The notes: generated from the letters alone by a model not told the origin. A DNA stretch of 64,000 nt from Pseudoscleropodium purum (GCA_963969395.1 OZ017799.1:2792501-2856500), one strand, 5' to 3'; positions 18,579-31,790 are shown, counted from the first letter of the stretch. Program-made: numbers and translations.

Positions 18579-21500
18579 TCAGATCCCACTCACCTCAACA
18601 GCGTGTTGGCTTTTGTCGTATGGCAGGCAGAGATTGAGGAAGAGAGCAAGGAAGCCACCGATGGAGAAACCATTTGATGCGATTATAATGACAGAATCAC
18701 GAAACGCTGCACAAAATCATCTCTGAGGTCATCTCTTGACATCAATTGAACATAATTCTTTCTTTTGACGTATGACATTTCAAACTGTAAAGATCACGAA
18801 AAGTCAATTTGCAGTCTGCATGTATTGCATGGATAGAAAGTCCTTGTTTCTACATGAAATGTGCATGTTTTTATACGACAGTTGCTAATTTTCATTCCAA
18901 TGCATATTTGACGTGAACTTTTGAATACATTACTATACTTTTCATGCATTTTTCATACAAAATCTATACGAACTCTTCTATCAATGCCAACCATGCGGAA
19001 TGCTATGCATACTGAGGTCAATTAAGTAGATAATGTCAAGTTTTGTGTTCAAGCGAATGATATTTTGGGTTGTAATCCTCTTCACCAGCCAATGGAGGAA
19101 CGAAAACAATCGAGTGCCTATTGCGAGAGGATGGAGGAATCAACAAATTACATAACTAGGAGAGGATGGAGGAACCAAACAACCAGACGACTATTGCGAG
19201 AGATTGGAGGAACCAACCATTTAAATGACTTCGAGAGAATGGCGGAACCAAGCAACCAAACGACTATTGCGAGAGGATGGCGGAACCAACCATTTAAATG
19301 ACTACGAGAGAATGGCGGAACCAAGCAACAAAATGACTATAAGAGAATGGAGGAACCAAACAACCAAATGATTACGAGAGACTGGTGGAACCAACCACTC
19401 CAATGACTACGAGAGAATGAAAGAAAAACAATACTAAGAACCAAACGATATGCGTAGCTTCTGTGTCCCCAAAACAAAACAAACGAGACCAAGCAGGAGT
19501 GGTTCCTTTGACTGACCTCGGAAGGCTGGGCTCCAGTGCGGGTTGATTTTCCAAAAGTTCCCTTGATTGGGATATAGAGCCTGCCCCGTGATATTCACCC
19601 AAGCTGGGATGATATCCACCCCCAAGCCCATGCCCAACGACATGATGGCGATGAAGCGGTTTCGTCTTGTGAACCCTCCTTGCATGTTCACCACATGCAC
19701 CCCTGCCACCAGCACCCCCGAGAACAGGAACGTGGTCATGGCCCCAAACACGCACGTTGGGATGACCAGAATCGCGGCTGCGAACTTGGCGAAGATGCCG
19801 AACAGGAGCAACCAGAAGCAACATGCAACGCCCCCGCGACGAGCTGCGCACCGGGAAAGGGAGATCACGCCGTTGTTCTGGGCGTAGGTGGTCACTGGCA
19901 TGGATGTCGCCAAGGCGCCCAGGAAGGAGTTCAGGCCTTCAGCTAGTGTGGAGCCTTGGATCCGCTTCTCGAACTCCGGACCTGGGGTACAATCAACACA
20001 TTTAGGTTACTTGCCCACTCACATTCTCAAAATCAGGCCATGATGTCATCACATCAAACTTACATCACATTCTCAAAATCAGGCCCTGGTGTCACTACAT
20101 CAAGCTTGCATCACTCTTTCTCTCAAAATTGTGCATCCGAAATGGACACTGTATGTATTGCTGTTGTGCATTTGATGTCCCTTAGTTTAGGATCTTGATA
20201 CACAATGTCTGTGTTCTTAGTATGTTGGTGTAGTGCTCATGACTTCGTTGGTGCAGTGCTTTGATGGCTGTAGAATATTATGCATGGATTCATGAAGTCC
20301 ATGAACAAGCCTAGATAACTCAATAAACGCAACAGGTTCTAAGATTACCCTAGTAGGAAAGCATGAGTCATGGGTGAAGATCCTTACCGTGAGGTTCGAG
20401 ATTACTTGCTTCAGTGGTGGCGGTCACATCCCCTATGCACTCCATGGTAATCACTATGAACACAAAAAGGATGGGCAATATTGCAGGAGCGTAGAAGCCC
20501 AAAGGGAAAGTATGTGTCCACAAGAATGTCACCCACTTGGCTTCTTGAATCAGCGATCCCGTAAGATATCTGCTTGTCATTCAAAAAAACCTTATAAGAC
20601 AACAAAACCCATAACATATCAAATTTATCAGGAGAAAAATATTATGACACCGGGCTCTGAAATCTCCTGTCAAATCATTCTTCAACATCAATGGAAAACC
20701 ATCCCCGGCGTACCGTTGATTTTGACATACACCGTTGCTGTTGCAGTTCTTGTACCGAGCCACACCCGCAACACCCGTGCCCACAAGCAGCCCTATCAAC
20801 ACCTGGCATGTACAAAAGCCCCATATCTGAAATAAGTTGAATGAAACTCAATGACAAGAATAAGTTGAAGATTAAAGCTTCATACATACAGAAAAATCAG
20901 TGAAAATCCTTCAAGCACTATTCCAGAGTTCAAACTATCGAAAAATATGCCTTGTTTATAAATTGGGCTTAGCAGAGCAAAACTCACTCCATTTGAATGA
21001 TTGCTAAAATTCTCCTGATTGACAGAATGAAATGCAAGTACCTGACAATTGCGCATGAACGGCGACCCAAAAATATCGGTTAAAATGAGGGTGAAAAAAA
21101 CGACAGAACCCAGGCCTAGATAGTTCCGGTGTCCAAATGGAAGCTCAACTTCTCCATTGCCGGAACAGAGTACCTTGCTTGTCAGAACCTGCATGGGAAA
21201 TCCCATGAAAGTGGGACTAGTCAGTCGTTAAAAACTCCAACCTAATCTCTCAAACTGACTGTTAACCCAAATCAAACACAAAGGAAGGCAGAAGCCGCAA
21301 ACAAATCAGCAGAAAATCCACCCCTTGAAGGTATTCAAGAAACCTAGTCGCAGTACAATTGGCAAGGTTTACATTAGAAACTTTCTTCAATGGCGTTGCA
21401 ACTGACACGATTTAACGAATCTAGGTTTCTTAGAGGGAGAATTTCTACTAATTTTATAAAGAGTGTTAGGGTTTTAGGTTATGGAATATAGGAGCAAGAC

Positions 21501-23713
21501 TAAACCCTAAACCCTATTTCATACCTGGCTTGCGCAATAAGTGCCACCGCCCCATTGCTGAAAACCAGTTCCAATTAGCGACACCCCCAAAAGGATAAGG
21601 TAAGTGCCGGTCACAATGGGAGGGAAAACACGTCTCAGAATGCGAGGTGAACAGAAGGACACTGCAACTTGGTACCAGCAGACCACCAGGACCTGCACAG
21701 AATTCAGTACATAGAATTAATCACTTGTAGCGCCTTCTCCATTTCGAAATATTCCCCCTTTCCTTTCCTTGCAGTACTTCGTCCTATTGACCAATAATAA
21801 TGCACAATAATGCTTGCTTGCATACTATCAATGGACAACACAGTCATGTCTTGAATTCTGTAAGACGCACACAGACAGACAGACAGACAGTACATAGCTC
21901 CTGGCATTGTGCTTCATCAGTAAAATCTTGCAAACAAAAACAGATTCAATAGCAAGTTGAAGAGTTAGAGTTTGAAAGGAACATACTGTGCCCAATAATT
22001 TGCCGTAAGCCTGCTCTGCAGTTAAGCAATGGCCGACCAGCGGGGACGAACAGGATTCACATGAGCCTCCCACCGTGCACACCTCTCCACTGCATGTGCA
22101 CTCGGTCAAGGTAATAATCACTTGCTGGGCTGCATCTCTTTGCCAACGTCAACGACAGTCAGACGTTGTTTGGGGTTTAGGGTTTAGGGTCACAAATTCA
22201 CACAGATCACACATTCACACTTAAATTACAATCCACAATGCAATACTCTAAACTCACAAGAGTGCAGGCTTAGCCTTCCAAGTAAATCTGGGTAAGAGGA
22301 CTCACCAACGGGAAGAAAAGAGAACGAAATCCCCATCGTTGACAACACCCCAGAACCTACACACTCAACACATATAGACACTAGAGCATCAAGGCCGAAT
22401 ATCTAAAACGAAATTAGGTCAATTCCAAATTGAACGCTTGCAGAGATAGATCCAGAATGAGATTGCTGCACTTCCAACTCACCTAACACATATTTCGAAT
22501 GTGGAATCTTGAATTGCTGGATTTGCACGAGGGTGGAAAACGCGGACACTATCAATGAAGCTGAAACCAAATCTGTACACATTGGAAAAGCTCCATGTTG
22601 ACTTCATAGTCACAAATGTTGCAACATGGAAGTCTTTCTAGAGCAATACATTTCTGGAGTAGTACAATCCGCAATTAACAGTGTGAGCGGGTGGAGGAAG
22701 AATCATACATGACTGCCCCTCACGCGTGAATCCCATGCTGGATATCAATAGTGGCGGAATAATAATGCCCGCCACCTGCTTGTACAATCGAAAAGTAAGA
22801 GTCACTCATGATTTGATAGATATCTATGTGCCATGAACTGATTCAAAATTTAGAGCTTGCATCCCTGGATTCCCTGGCGCTTGCAATAACCTTCAGAATA
22901 GCAAAACTATGAAAAGACTATTGTTTCCATGCCTAAAAAGATCACACCCTAGTAAGATCAAGCATCGAATCATTCTCGAAGTAAGAGAAATTAAAAACTG
23001 AAGAATCTGAAGAAAATAGGTACGGAGTACTTTAAAGACGAAGAAAAGAATCTTCAAAATAGTATAAAAATTGGTCACTTTTTACAGCTCTATTAAGATG
23101 GACCTTTCTTTTTCAATGTTTAGAAATGCATGTGCAAGGGAGCCTGCATGTGTAGGATGGAAATTTTACTTTCCTTGGACGCCCACTTACAAAGTAGGTG
23201 GAAGTATAACAGAGTAACGCTCTCTCAAAATTTAAGATCATAAAGGCTTTTGAAGTTTTGCTAATTTAACGAGTGCAGCAATTGAGCATATATACGCAGT
23301 GAACATCGTAGATATCGTCAAACAAAACTTCAGTTTCATTATATTGGCGCAATTCCACGCACCAAAATAGTGGCATTCAACTACACAAGCTCTAAATTTT
23401 TTGACAGAATAGAATTACGTTTCAGGACGCCTGCTTAGAAAACTAGCAATCTCACAAATTTCATGAAATTAATGTCACAAGGAGAGAGGCAAGGGAGCTC
23501 TAGGGAATTAAACGCAAACAGAAGTGCTCAGTTCGAAACCCCCACCATAGCCAGCGCATGCTGAAGGCCCATCACCATCGCCACGGAAACAGGGATTTTG
23601 TCATCTTTGCCGAAATAAGGCGCCTCGCCCCGATTCTTCGTCCACGGCAGTCTGGGCACACACAAAAATCGCCACTCGTAGTTCCCCACCACCGCATCTC
23701 GCCACTTCCCCAT
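18579..23713 (-). CDS. NCS2 nucleobase/urate permease
   Basis: An integral plasma-membrane symporter of the nucleobase-cation symporter-2 family, closest in pattern to fungal/plant xanthine-urate permeases (UapA type). Eleven exons join in frame: 23546-23713, 22709-22775, 22483-22572, 22306-22356, 21987-22129, 21525-21692, 21042-21188, 20714-20802, 20406-20569, 19517-19981 and 18579-18706, giving about 559 residues (family about 550-600). Key motifs are the QH motif of the first span (GLQHALAM, residues 49-56), ITMECIGD with the conserved glutamate and aspartate of span 8, and the signature QNNGVISLSR (397-406), where serine replaces the usual threonine. The exon 1 donor (ATG/GTGGGG) was chosen because it keeps the family's spacing. 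The last exon may read through to TGA at 18579, or splice at GTGAGT (18593) to an unseen tail. Confidence 0.92.
19083..19430. repeat. Minisatellite in last NCS2 intron
   Basis: About eight imperfect copies of a ~40-45-bp unit built around 'GAGAGRATGGMGGAACCAA' followed by 'CAACCAAATGACTA'. It lies wholly in the intron between NCS2 exons 10 and 11. Confidence 0.85.
21502..21515 (+). promoter_or_regulatory. Telo-box-like motif in NCS2 intron
   Basis: AAACCCTAAACCCT, two units of the plant telomere repeat, just below exon 6 in transcript order. A second copy in the opposite orientation is at 22172-22189 in another intron. Short interstitial telomere motifs are common near plant genes; a function here is not shown. 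Confidence 0.4.
21870..21890. repeat. (ACAG)n microsatellite
   Basis: Five consecutive ACAG units in an NCS2 intron. Confidence 0.85.
22172..22189 (-). promoter_or_regulatory. Telo-box-like motif in NCS2 intron
   Basis: GGGGTTTAGGGTTTAGGG on the plus strand, between NCS2 exons 4 and 5. Same motif class as 21502-21515 on the other strand. Confidence 0.4.
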
Positions 23714-23814
23714 CTGGGGTCACACTCTACCTCTATAGCCACCAGCAAAAATCAAAACAAAAATCAAACAAAAATCAAGCAAAAATCGTCCAGAAAATCT
23801 CAAATATATCACAA

Positions 23815-24205
23815 ACTTTCAGGTTTGTCACAAAATCTCAGGCATGTCACAAAATCCTAGATATGTATATCACAACATCGATCTAGCAATGGAATGCTAG
23901 AGCGATTGAAACAATTGTAACAACCAAGTGAGTAGGAGCACATTCTTATTTACAATTGGAAACACAGAATAAGCTTGGCAGCGAGCGAAGATCGAGATTG
24001 CACGCGGATATGCGGTGTCGCAAAATCTGAGGTATGTCACAAAATTTTAGATATGTACGTCACAACACTTACCAAGCACACGGAATGCTTAAACGATTGA
24101 AAAATTGAAACAACAATTGAGTAGGTGCACATTTTTATTTGGAAACACAAGATATAATAAGCTCAGCTGCTGGCCAAGAGGTTGCACGCGGACATGGGTA
24201 TGTGA
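23815..24205. repeat. ~190-bp tandem duplication upstream of NCS2
   Basis: Two diverged copies (about 23815-24010 and 24015-24205) share 'GTCACAAAAT', 'GGAATGCT', 'GAGTAGG.GCACATT', 'GGAAACACA' and 'TTGCACGCGGA' in the same order. The block lies 100-500 bp 5' of the NCS2 start codon, so it may be promoter or untranslated leader sequence. Confidence 0.75.
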
Positions 24206-24449
24206 TAGCACCAAACTTACAAATCTTACGGTAAAAAAATCGGAAAGAGCTCGAGTTCCAGTTTCCTGTTCTCAGACTCTTCAGCCCCGTCTTCTTGATC
24301 GATATCTCGCACTTCTCCTTCTTCGTCTTCTTCTTCTTTGTCTCAGCCAAAGAGCTTGCTATGTACGTGTGTCCATATATAAAAATATTAATCTGAATTG
24401 AGCGGTTGCATAGCCACTTGAATGCGGCACCATAGATGCTGGAGCTAGT

Positions 24450-24885
24450 GACGCGAGCATCAACTGTCGGAGGCAGGGAACTAGGCTCCGACGTCATGGG
24501 CCGCGAAACCGGGCTTGGCTGATTCCATGCGGATAAAAAAGCTGGGAATGGGCTTACCACTTTTGTTTTCAAAAAATAGATAAATACAAAAAGAAAAACC
24601 ACTTATTACAGTAACGGCAGGTATCGAATCCATTTGATTCTGTGTCCTCTATTTGCGCACGCATTCGCGCTTCAAAAAGTAGTACGTCACGATTCCTGGC
24701 CTGGCTGGGTCATCGATCGATCGAACCCCATCCATCCCTCCATTGAGTCCATGGATTCAGTTGCAGCAGCCAATCGATGATGAATGAAAAATGTGTTGAC
24801 TGTGGAGAATTTGAGATCCTTTCTATGTTTAGCCCGGTTTCAGGCCCCATGACGTCGGAATCCTCAGGGAAAGGACTACAGGAGC
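24450..24885. repeat. Inverted repeat pair around 24.5 and 24.85 kb
   Basis: About 35-40 bp at 24482-24518 recurs in inverse orientation at 24832-24867 with a few mismatches, with the shared core TCCGACGTCATGGG and a nearby GAAACCGGGCT. The intervening 315 bp is not repeated. Both arms can be read as 'SDVMGxETGL', but no gene is evident. Confidence 0.5.
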
Positions 24886-25282
24886 CGATCATGAATCCCG
24901 GATACGAATCTAGGCTTAAACATGATTAATTATTATTAGGACACACTTTCTCGATCATACTGGAACCTGATCGATGAATTGAACTGGTATGCAACTATGC
25001 ATGCATGGTTCCCCATCTTTGGAAGCAAGCGTGTGACTGTGTGAGTATGAAATGAAAGTTGTCCTGTGTAGGTTCTCACTTGTCTGTGGTTTCCGGCCCG
25101 GGCTCCGATCTGGAGTCACTAGCTAGTGCAGAACGTTGAGATTACTTGCAATGGTTTTAATTTGGCAGCGGGGATGCAATGACCGCTAGAAATTTGTTCA
25201 CAATTCTGCGATGGTTTAGTACAACAATGTGCAATGAATTTGCACCTATTTGAGACTGCAAATGTTTTTGCAACAGGTGACG

Positions 25283-25514
25283 ATGGGCATAGATATGTGC
25301 GCAGGAACTCATGTCGCGTTCCCGGTGATGATTCCCGGTGAGTCTCACTTTTCCCACTGAATTTTAAAATTTGACAACTGTTAAAACTTTACTAATTACA
25401 GTAAATTTGGACGCATGTCGCAACTGCATACACAGGGAAATATGAGACTCACCAGGAATCAACACCGGGAACTCGGATATATATGAGTTTCCGGCATGCA
25501 TTGGTTCCGTGCCC
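25283..25514. repeat. Foldback element (MITE-like)
   Basis: Two arms of about 70 bp (25283-25360 and 25434-25514) are imperfect inverted copies sharing 'GTTCCCGGTG.TGATTCC.GG' and 'TGAGTCTCA' around a ~75-bp loop. The transcript would fold into a long hairpin. No target duplication was fixed, so the transposon class is open. Confidence 0.65.
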
Positions 25515-27867
25515 AAGACTTTCGCAGCTCTTTAGCAATGGTTTGCAGCAGACCATCAGTTTCAGGCAAAGTACGAAACCGCTACTAACATTTGACGACG
25601 TGTTGCAACCGCTCCTATTTAAATTGCAGTGAGTCTTCGTTTAAGCAATGGGCTTGCGTACGTGCCTCGCGCCGGCCTTTTTGCTTGTAAGATGAAAACT
25701 GAAACTGAAATTTGCGGAGATGAGATCGATGAGATTCTACCGAAGTGAACTCGATTACTACACCTGAAATGCTAAGATGATTAATCGATTCTGGTTTGGG
25801 TCAAGAGAGTGATGATGATCGAAGAAGGCATGTCAACGTTGATTGATAGAAAAGAGGTTGGAGACTGTTGCAACAACTGAACTGCGCAGATGGGTGGTAC
25901 TTGGTACGAGGAGGAGAGGGCTCAAGGAAAAGTCATGGAAGAGCACTTGGTAGCATGCAAGGTAGTGGTACAGGTAATTAATTAGTATTTCCTGGTCAAT
26001 CTAATCCGTGCAGCTAAATCATTTTGATCTTCTGTTACGGTACTATGATTCTAATGATACGGAAGAATGATTTATTAATCCTACCCGGGTTTACTTTAAT
26101 TTAATTTTGGGTAACAGTGCAGAAAGAGATCTTTACTGGAGTCGTGAAGCTCTTCAAATCTTTAAACGTGGATCAAACACTCAAAAGGTGCATGAGAACT
26201 CATTTATTCATCCAAATGTGCATACATAATTTGTTCAAAATGAAATAAAGTGATATTAAGGTGGAACAACCCAATACCACCATTTACCCAATTCTGCCAC
26301 CTACAAGTTCTTCCCATTTCCGTCCCTGTCCCATCTATTACCACAATCTAACTAAAGGTACATACCCACTTGCTCTTACAGCGATGTATTTTGAGTTCTA
26401 GATTGGAAGTTGGAATGGGAGCATTCCCATGCTTTAGGAAATGCCGAACCTAGCTGGCCGTTGATGTGGCCTGTAGTTGCCAACGGTTTTATGGACAGTA
26501 AATGAGCTAGTTCTGGAGGCCCCACCAATTGTGAAACAGTGGGAGTGGTGGGGACCAAAAATCAAGCGAAATGAAGATTTCTTATGTATGTGCTTGGCTG
26601 GTACTTTCATTAACAAAGGAGCGCAGTCACTAATGACTGGTCCGTCCGAACTGCACGCCAACGACTTCTTGTTACCTCCTCTGCGCCGGCAGCTACGTCC
26701 TCAGGAACAGTGATACAAGTGATCCACCACGTCATCTTTGCCGATTACAAATGAGAAGTCTCAAGTGATTTTCTCATAAGCTTTAGGAAAGACGATGAAA
26801 TTGAAGAATAATTAGATTTACTGAACAGATGCACTAGTTAAATTTAGCTCCAGTATTCCTCAGATGCAGTTTAATTCAGGTGAAAGCATCTCCTCGACAT
26901 CAATGTTGCCAAATAAAAATGGAACAATTTTTCCACTCAGCTAGAATCAACAAGTAATCTTGCTGTTCACATAAGGATCTACTATTGAATCCATGGTGAG
27001 CAATTTTCCAACTGATCAAGAAACGCAGAAATTTACAGAAGGGATTTGGCACACTGGATGTTTTTGAGACCACTCTGGGTAAATTCACGAAATCCTGTTG
27101 GCTTCGGAATGCACATAGAAAGTGGATTCGTTGCCAAAGTTCATTGCTAATGCACAGCGGATTATGAAAATATACTCCTTCAACTGAAAATTTGGTGAAA
27201 TGCATAAGTTGCAGTTTTCAACGATAAAAGCCTTGCGAATGGTTTTTAGTTTTAGACACAAAGCATTGTGACAATATTTCTAGTTCCAGTTGATGAACAC
27301 ATGCAGAAATTATGCAAAAACGTTGGAAGTCATATTGAACTCGTTTGCAATGAGTTCCTCAGACCCCTTCCTCCTGCAGTTCGAACACGTCGGAGGACGA
27401 CCACTATCAAGGAGAAATGCCAGAAAATTCCTCACAGACGCTGATTTGAAACAGTGAAGAAATCACACTCCTGTGCTTACACTTCACATGAACTCGCTGG
27501 TTGAGCTTCTCGTTGCACTTCTATCGCGGAGCAAACGGCCCGAACAAGATGCTGCTGCTGCTACTGACATGCCTGGTGGGAACGGATACTACGCAGCGAC
27601 TGTTAACAACGACGCAAAATAGCTGCGACCCCTCAAGTAGGAACGCCAACAGTACAACGCCGTGCTTTACAAGTTCAGTTGCACGTTCGGAACTCTTGCA
27701 AATGTGAACGCAGCCTCTACATTCTTTGAATACTTTCCTTCTCCACTCCTTAAATTCTTATCTACAAGCAAGTGGGAATGTACCTTAATCCATTATCATG
27801 ATGGCAATGCATTGGGGAGCGAACACATTAGCCCACACTTCAACAATGGTCTGATTATGCTTCAACA

Positions 27868-28144
27868 CATGGTTGTCATAGTGGACGGACGTCCGGTTCG
27901 CCCGTCTGTTAGAGGTCCCGCCCGTCCGATACAATCAACACATAGTTGACTTTCTAATAACGGAAAAATAGGCCACGTGGATGCCATGTGGCTCAAGGAA
28001 CATGCTGGGCGCGAACGAGATCGTCAGGGTGCGAATGAGGTGACGTGTCATTCCACAAAATTGCACAAGTTACAAAATTAAAGCCGTTCGGACCGTCCGT
28101 CCGTCCGGTCCGATGACCCTAACTCGCCCGTTATGACAACCATG
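27868..28144. mobile_element. hAT-like MITE
   Basis: A 277-bp non-coding element. It begins CATGGTTGTCATA and ends with the exact inverse TATGACAACCATG. It is flanked by the 8-bp direct repeat CTTCAACA (27860-27867 and 28145-28152). An 8-bp duplication and a CA..GGTTGTCA-type terminus fit the hAT superfamily. Inner arms are rich in CGTCCG/CGGACG motifs. It has no transposase, so it would depend on an autonomous relative. Confidence 0.88.
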
Positions 28145-29073
28145 CTTCAACAAGGATCTATTCACAGTTTTACATTTCACCTTTGAAAAATCACAAAAAA
28201 TTCAATTCTTGTCAAAAATGTCTTCATTGTTTTGGCAATTGACTTCTCTTAAACAATTCAATTTCTGAAAAATATGAGAGCTCATAAATAGCTTCTCCAA
28301 AGTACCTAGATTGCAAATCTATATGGTAGTGGGTAGTTCTACCTTACTCTTGAAAGATTTTGCAACAATTTTCTGGTTTCATCCATTGCAAAAGGGGGAA
28401 TGCATCATCAAATATATATTTTCTAAACTTTTATCGATATGATATTGCTTTAGAGAAATAAATTGCTCAAAAAAATCCTTGTATTGTATCCTCTAAAAAA
28501 GATTGGTAGGAAGGGTAACATAGATATATAACTTTTGAAAGAAAAACAAATTATGGATGGCGAAGAAATCCTAAATTCTTGAATTCCTAACATAAGACAT
28601 CAATTTTGTTCACAAGTTTAGCACTTTCAAAGGGCCAGGAAGAATTGCTCCATTGATTGTTGCTATAAGTTCAATCCTTGAAGAAATCATAGTTGAACTT
28701 GTTATTGACTGCAAAATGATAAAATTTGGAAAATTTGAATATTCAAGACCTCATATTTGTTATGAGAATTACAAAATCAACCATTACAAAATAGACAACA
28801 AATTTATATGTTTAAGCATTTCAAACAACAATCTAAAAGAGTGTGTGCTTCAGAAACAAGTGTCAATAAGGTGCACCTACCTTACACTGAGTTACGCATG
28901 AGATCATCCCCATATACAATATTGTAATGTAATTGCATCAAAATTGTCCAAATAAACATCTGAGCATACACAATTCCTAATATCAAACAATCTAAATTTT
29001 TTTTTGTTGAATCCTAACGGAAGTTCAAAGGGATCCAAGATGCTGCCAGGCATGCATTTCATGGACAAAATAT

Positions 29074-29332
29074 GAATATTAAACTATGGTTTTTCAAAAG
29101 TGTCGAAAACAAGTGTACCCAACTGAAAATCTACAAACCCTAGTACTGTAGATTTTCATGTTCCGAGGATTAATTTTACAACTTGTCTGAACAAGAAACT
29201 ACGAATATTAAACTATGGTTTTTTCAAAAGTGTCGAAAACAAGTGTACCCAACTGAAAATCTACAAACCCTAGTACTGTAGATTTTCATGTTCCGAGGAT
29301 TAATTTTACAACTTGTCTGAACAAGAAACTTG
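29074..29332. repeat. Recent 129-bp tandem duplication with internal hairpin
   Basis: Two head-to-tail copies (29074-29202 and 29203-29332) differ by about one T in a homopolymer, implying a recent event. Each unit contains an 11-bp inverted repeat GAAAATCTACA / TGTAGATTTTC around an 11-nt loop. Confidence 0.92.
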
Positions 29333-31790
29333 ACTTCCACGAGACGAAGTGACACTACATCGGATGGCTTCCTCCAACTACTCCCCTTCAGGCGGCGGTG
29401 AAGTGACCTCAGTTTTGAATATCAATGAAGGTTTTGAGTTTGACTTGAAGAACTGCTGATCGAGTAGAACGGACGTTGAGTTGCACGTGTGACTGATGTG
29501 CACCGAACTCAAGAAGAATGTGGGTAAGGTACATCTTTCGGTTTCAGATTCGTGTGAGTAGCTTCAGCTCAAATCCACAGAATTCATTTTCAATACTTTT
29601 GCAAAACGTAGACAGACAGTTGAACACTGGAGACAGATCGGATCCTCTCCCGAGAGAAAAACAAAGGCTGTCATACTTCTATTCTATTGGTGGCTGTGTT
29701 GACATGGGGAGAAGTGCACGGCATCTTAAAAACCGACATTCGACAAGCCAGGGCATTATAGAAATTTATTCTCAAAGCCCTGCTTTTAAGTTATTATAAG
29801 TAAACACTTTCATATAATGCGGCTCTTCAATTCTGAAAGACGTCGTTTTTTTATATTATAACGTACCTGGAAGGTAACCGCACTCCATTCAACCCCGACT
29901 GCAACTAGCCTACGGAATGCCGACCCTTACTTTGGAAGTAAGAAAGGGAAACTTAACCCTTGAAGGACATTGAGGCTGAAACGTAGCTGGTGGATGACTT
30001 GATCGCACAAAGAATGCACTGATTGGTTCAATAATCAGAGCATTTTGATGTTTATCTTGGTCATGGGGGCCCACATCCTTTACAGGTTAATCTTTGAATG
30101 ACAGAATGAAGGATATTTGAAGTTGTGGGAGGGCTATCCAAACATGGATTGTAAAGTCTTTGTTGGATGCATGGGCATATTGGAGCTTGTTCAAATGACG
30201 AGCTTCCACTGTCCCTAAGGCCATGGGCAACCTCAAAGTCACTATTGTACGTGAAGATGTGCTTTGGCAGTCACGTGCCAAAATTGAATGTCCATGTCAT
30301 ATTCCTAGGGATCTGCATCATCTTGTACCTTTCATATGATGAAATGTGGTATTTTTTTACAAAACTGACTTAGCCCCTAATGGACCAAGTTTTTGTTCAA
30401 CGTATGCAAGAAATCTAGGGTAGGTTCCTACACAGTCAATTTTGGTTGAATGTTCATGAAATTTGGACTTGGTATGAAAACACATATCTTCTTCAAGAAT
30501 AACTAATTTTTTTCTAATCTAGTGCCCGGATCAAAAGTTATGTTGACTTGAAATTTTGGGGCAGCTCAAGCAATTTGGGAATATTTTGGGAATCTTTTGC
30601 AAAAAAATTCATCAACTTTTGATATTTGGCATGTATGTAATTAATGAAGTATGGCATACAATTGTCCCAAAAAAATTGAGTCATCAAATCACATTCTAAG
30701 AAAAGTCAAACTTTGTTAGCTATGTTGGAGGAGTTTTAAGATAAAACATTTCTTCTAACTTCAAATCCTATTATCTTGCAATCTAACAAGTCAAAATTCT
30801 TGAAATGTTTTTACATATTCCAAAATTTTTGTCTTGAAATTTTTATTGTTCAAATTTCAAATTAAAAAATTTCTTCATTGCACAAGAAATCATTAAAAAA
30901 AAATGACTAATGTATTGCCAATTCACATAACCTCCTTGCATCACAAAGTAATTTAGTATAAGCTAGACATCTGAGTTGCTTCTAAAAAATTTCATGAGTG
31001 AACCTAACATCATATAATTATGAATGGTCAAAATCTTCATTTCTATGTAGAGCAAAAATTTTACACCAAGAAGGCCCAAAGTTTGCTAACACTATTTCAC
31101 AGGATTTTAAAAAGTTTTTTTTTTCTCATTTCAAACATTACAATCTTTCCAACTACGAAGTCAAATGGGCTGAAATTTTTGCTACTCTGGTAAAATACTT
31201 TACATCATTTTTTATGGTTGAAGTTTCAATAAAATAAATTCAATTTTCATTTTTGAATAACATACCAAAAAACACAATTTTTGACAATGTCTTTTTAAAA
31301 ATAACCTAGGTCTTTTAGGGGTAAATTTATGCCAGATCTAACCTTCATATAGGATATTTGAAAAAATTTACCAAAATTTTTAATGCAAAAACTATAAGTT
31401 CAAATTGTAATTCAAAACCCAAGATTTAGATTGGTACATGCATCTTGTGAAGACAAAGAAAATGATACCAAGGAAGTTCACATGTAATTGAGTATTGGAG
31501 GTTTCTTAGAGATCTAGCCCCTCAAGTTGAGTCTATTGTTTAAGGATTAACTAGGAAGATACTCAAAATGGTGAACAATTAAGCATTAGAAGGACAAATG
31601 TAAGGTGGACTCTAGAGGCATTTTCAGTAACAAATGTTTATATTTTTAGTATTAAAGAAGTGGTGGACTTACAACACGGCAATTTAGAATATACCTTCTA
31701 TTATTTTAACATGTGTGAAGACACTAGAGATCTAAAATTTAGATTGGATGGATGACTTCATTACTAACTATAGAAACAAAGAAGGTGCCA

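Larger units (their letters stand above)
24206..27859. other. Gene-poor stretch with inverted repeats
   Basis: Upstream of NCS2. No gene was recognised. A short frame at 27489-27620 (+) has coding-like composition (NSLVELLVALLSRSKRPEQ) but no family match. Inverted repeats at 24482-24867 and 25283-25514 are listed separately. Confidence 0.35.

Noticed and set aside
24135..24602. 155-codon minus-strand frame upstream of NCS2
   Set aside because: Low-complexity Lys/Phe-rich stretches and overlap with the duplicated leader; no family pattern.
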